Part shown: one piece after another, positions 4,923 to 6,946 of the stretch | How the letters are laid out: each line of letters begins with the position of its first letter | How positions within the stretch are numbered: the stretch's first letter is position 1 | From: Holosporales bacterium | Lineage (GTDB): Bacteria; Pseudomonadota; Alphaproteobacteria; BNTO01 | NCBI GenBank assembly: GCA_031270515.1 | Contig: JAISXM010000049.1 | Location: forward strand, 1-6,946 | Reading direction: 5' to 3' | DNA: 6,946 nucleotides | Notes under the pieces: model-generated | Told to the model about the DNA's origin: nothing | Databases searched by the model: none | Seen by the model: the letters and a program-made list of their open reading frames with translations, nothing else | Position numbers and translations under genes: made by a program

Positions 4923-5028
4923 CAAAAAAATATACCCAATAGCGTAAGCCCTTTTGGATCGTTGATTTCTGCTGTATTGACGCCGCTTCCGCAACAGATC
5001 TAATAGAAGGGCGTCGTTTCGGTGCCCA

Positions 5029-6946
5029 TTACGCAGGATTGCGCCTATTTGCAGCATCCAACAACTCGCCAACGTCTACGGTAAAATATTCATTTGAGTA
5101 TTTTACTTGAAAATAGCCATCTACTCTAAAATAAGAATCGCCAAGTTCATAAAGGGTTTGTGCCTCCAAGGCCTCATATACATACCTGTGTTGACGCCAC
5201 ACATTTACAGTCTTCATTCTAGGCGCAGTTCGCTCTAAAACCTGACGATATAATTCCGGGAACACCACATCAGGTTTATCTTTATTAACTTCTTCTAACA
5301 ATTCGTCGAATGTGCGTTGACTCAACCCCCATGGATTTGAGCTATCGAATTTGCCTTTTTCTACGTATCTGCGCGCCTTAACGTATTCATCAAGCAAAAG
5401 TCCCGCATCGTCAAGCATGTCTCGAACAAATGGGCTCTTGTATATTTGTCGAGCTAATAAATATGCTCTTGTATTCGTGTTTTTAGAATCAGGGATCCTA
5501 TTTACAGATATTCCACATGACTCAATAAATGACTGAACATTAGGATTTGTACTCCTCAATTCTTCCTTTGCAAAATACTGTCGAGCCAATACAAGCGCAA
5601 TATCCCACAACGGCTTGTCCTCAATACAAACTAAATTATGGCTAAATCCAAATGGGGTATCAGAGTCTATGACACTCTGCTCTACAAAAATTGGAAGAAC
5701 AGACGCTAGGCAGGAATTTTCCCCTTCGTATTGTTGATAGAATGATAAAAAAGGTTTGGAGTTCTTCACTTTGCGTAGCACAGCTTCGCGGGAGGAATTA
5801 TAACCCGCGGATACAGACGCCATTTCACCACACTTAAATGCGCCATATCCACTAGACAAGCTAAAGTCTTTCCAAAACTCAGTCGTTCGAAATACCGCCA
5901 GCGGCTCTACGAAAGAAACAGCACCAATACATTTATTCATATCAAACGAATCAAACCGACTTCGCAATGTGAGATCATGCCTATTTACACCAATTCCGCG
6001 CAAGTCTAAATGGTCTTCTATATATCCATAATGATCAAGCCTATGTGTAGCATAGTCGGCATCGCTATCACCTGATATATTGTCAATATCAAAGGACACT
6101 ATATTTTCCCTATAAAACTGGTCAAATATTGCACGCGCAAAAAAGCCATCCACTGAAGCATCATGGCCCCCAAGACCACGAAAACTCGGACTAACTAAAG
6201 ACACCACCTCAACCCTAGATGGAACTCTCTCATCCAAACCATTCTGCCCGTGCACGGTAACACGTCGAAGATTCGGATAGCTCCCCAAATGTATAGAACG
6301 TAAAGGTGTACATCCAAATAAATCTATAGCTCGAACAAGTTCTTTCTTGTCGCAAGAAGCGTCATCTCCGTCATCTAGTTCTCTCCAGTAAGTACATTTT
6401 ACACTTGTGTCGTCACACAAATCAGACGTCCCGCCAAAGATTGACTCAAATAGTCTATTCATATTATTTTTTCCCTCGCAAGATAGGAAAATGTCGAACA
6501 GATTGCAGCAAGCCTGACCGCCTTTGACTAAAAATAGATGCTGCAGGTTTGAATACCAGAAAAAGAATATCCGCCACGAAGTTGGCATTAGAAAATTAGA
6601 ATCAGAAATGAACTCCCTAATATAATCACACTGAGAAGATGACCCCCTTGAATCGCTCCACGATCCTGGAAATAAATGTGGCAACGCACCTTTCATACAT
6701 TTCCGCAAAGCAACTGCATACTCAGGATATTTTACGAGACGACCTTTTAAATCTAACCCAAAGCTTATTTTCTTACCACAAATATGAAGCGCAAAAAGTA
6801 TGGTCCCTGCATACTCACAATTGTACAAAAAATAGAACATTGCCAGTGTGCTGCGCGCAAGAGGAGACATCTGTTTTAATTGTTCTATGGTCGGAGCCTT
6901 CCCTTCTTGAGGATCAAAAAATTCAAGTATAACGGTCCTAGCTGCA
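5029..6946 (-). CDS. Large unknown protein, start beyond the right edge of the window
   Basis: The minus-strand frame is open from the right edge to a TAA at 5031-5029, giving 638 visible residues. An ATG at 6870 is in frame, but the 25 codons upstream of it are also open and protein-like (containing ILEFFDPQEGKAPTIEQLKQ) and no Shine-Dalgarno precedes it, so the true start is probably outside. I recognise no family. The protein seems soluble: the hydrophobic stretches are short and interrupted, with no clear membrane segment in the visible part. It holds about 16 Cys by my count, mostly in the first two thirds, an acidic Asp-rich patch (ELDDGDD), and a weakly leucine-rich-repeat-like stretch near LRSIHLGSYPNLRRVTVHG. 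The last 200 residues look helical and charged. Base composition is lower in GC than eno or fabD (19 of 60 at 5101-5160, 23 of 60 at 6421-6480, 27 of 60 at 6181-6240). A lineage-specific or acquired gene is an inference. Confidence 0.8.
   Translation of the reverse strand, partial: AARTVILEFFDPQEGKAPTIEQLKQMSPLARSTLAMFYFLYNCEYAGTILFALHICGKKISFGLDLKGRLVKYPEYAVALRKCMKGALPHLFPGSWSDSRGSSSQCDYIREFISDSNFLMPTSWRIFFFWYSNLQHLFLVKGGQACCNLFDIFLSCEGKNNMNRLFESIFGGTSDLCDDTSVKCTYWRELDDGDDASCDKKELVRAIDLFGCTPLRSIHLGSYPNLRRVTVHGQNGLDERVPSRVEVVSLVSPSFRGLGGHDASVDGFFARAIFDQFYRENIVSFDIDNISGDSDADYATHRLDHYGYIEDHLDLRGIGVNRHDLTLRSRFDSFDMNKCIGAVSFVEPLAVFRTTEFWKDFSLSSGYGAFKCGEMASVSAGYNSSREAVLRKVKNSKPFLSFYQQYEGENSCLASVLPIFVEQSVIDSDTPFGFSHNLVCIEDKPLWDIALVLARQYFAKEELRSTNPNVQSFIESCGISVNRIPDSKNTNTRAYLLARQIYKSPFVRDMLDDAGLLLDEYVKARRYVEKGKFDSSNPWGLSQRTFDELLEEVNKDKPDVVFPELYRQVLERTAPRMKTVNVWRQHRYVYEALEAQTLYELGDSYFRVDGYFQVKYSNEYFTVDVGELLDAANRRNPA

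Noticed and set aside
5011..5027. Terminator hairpin GGGC/GCCC just after the large minus-strand gene
   Set aside because: The stem is short and interrupted by a GT/GT mismatch, and no T run follows on the minus strand.
6230..6330. Leucine-rich-repeat domain in the large unknown protein
   Set aside because: One stretch is loosely LRR-like, but no second and third repeat with regular spacing follows, so no domain is claimed.
6868..6870. ATG at 6870 as the true start of the large minus-strand gene
   Set aside because: The frame stays open for 25 more codons to the window edge, and no Shine-Dalgarno stands before this ATG.

Overview
The window looks like a piece of a bacterial chromosome, probably from an alphaproteobacterium. 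It carries four housekeeping-type or family-recognisable genes: enolase, FabD, an FtsE-type ATPase and a short protein resembling the minimal-zincin (MTES_1575-like/DUF1025) family. It also carries two genes I cannot name. The alphaproteobacterial affinity is an inference from the style of the FabD, FtsE and zincin sequences. Genes that usually sit in conserved clusters stand alone here: fabD has no fab neighbours and ftsE has no ftsX beside it. Intergenic gaps are long (111 to 434 nt) and full of palindromes. This fits a rearranged genome such as that of a host-associated lineage, but the window alone cannot prove lifestyle.

Layout, left to right. Positions 2-424 (+) hold the C-terminal 140 residues of an unknown protein that enters from the left edge. 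After a 167-nt gap with a hairpin and a candidate promoter comes eno (592-1860, +), complete and with its catalytic residues. The 256-nt gap before fabD (2117-3136, +) holds a head-to-head pair of perfect hairpins. fabD ends convergently with ftsE (3248-3985, -) across 111 nt, and that gap holds another inverted repeat of the same style. Upstream of ftsE, a 434-nt gap contains a degenerate tandem array of an 87-nt palindromic unit (4087-4307). Next come the zincin-like gene (4420-4797, -), another hairpin-bearing gap, and a large unknown minus-strand gene (5029 to the right edge) whose start lies outside the window.

Together, enolase supplies phosphoenolpyruvate in glycolysis or gluconeogenesis, FabD loads malonyl units for fatty-acid synthesis, and FtsE normally works with FtsX at the division septum. 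Nothing in the sequence links them into one pathway or operon. The most notable signals are: a dispersed family of palindromic intergenic repeats built on CCCATAA(N)AAAC / GTTTGTTATGGG arms with a GGGnnCCC-type tail; a zincin-like protein that has lost the first metal-binding His and the likely third ligand; an ftsE without adjacent ftsX and with an altered ABC signature; and a large, Cys-containing, AT-richer unknown gene. I see no CRISPR array, transposase, rRNA or credible tRNA.
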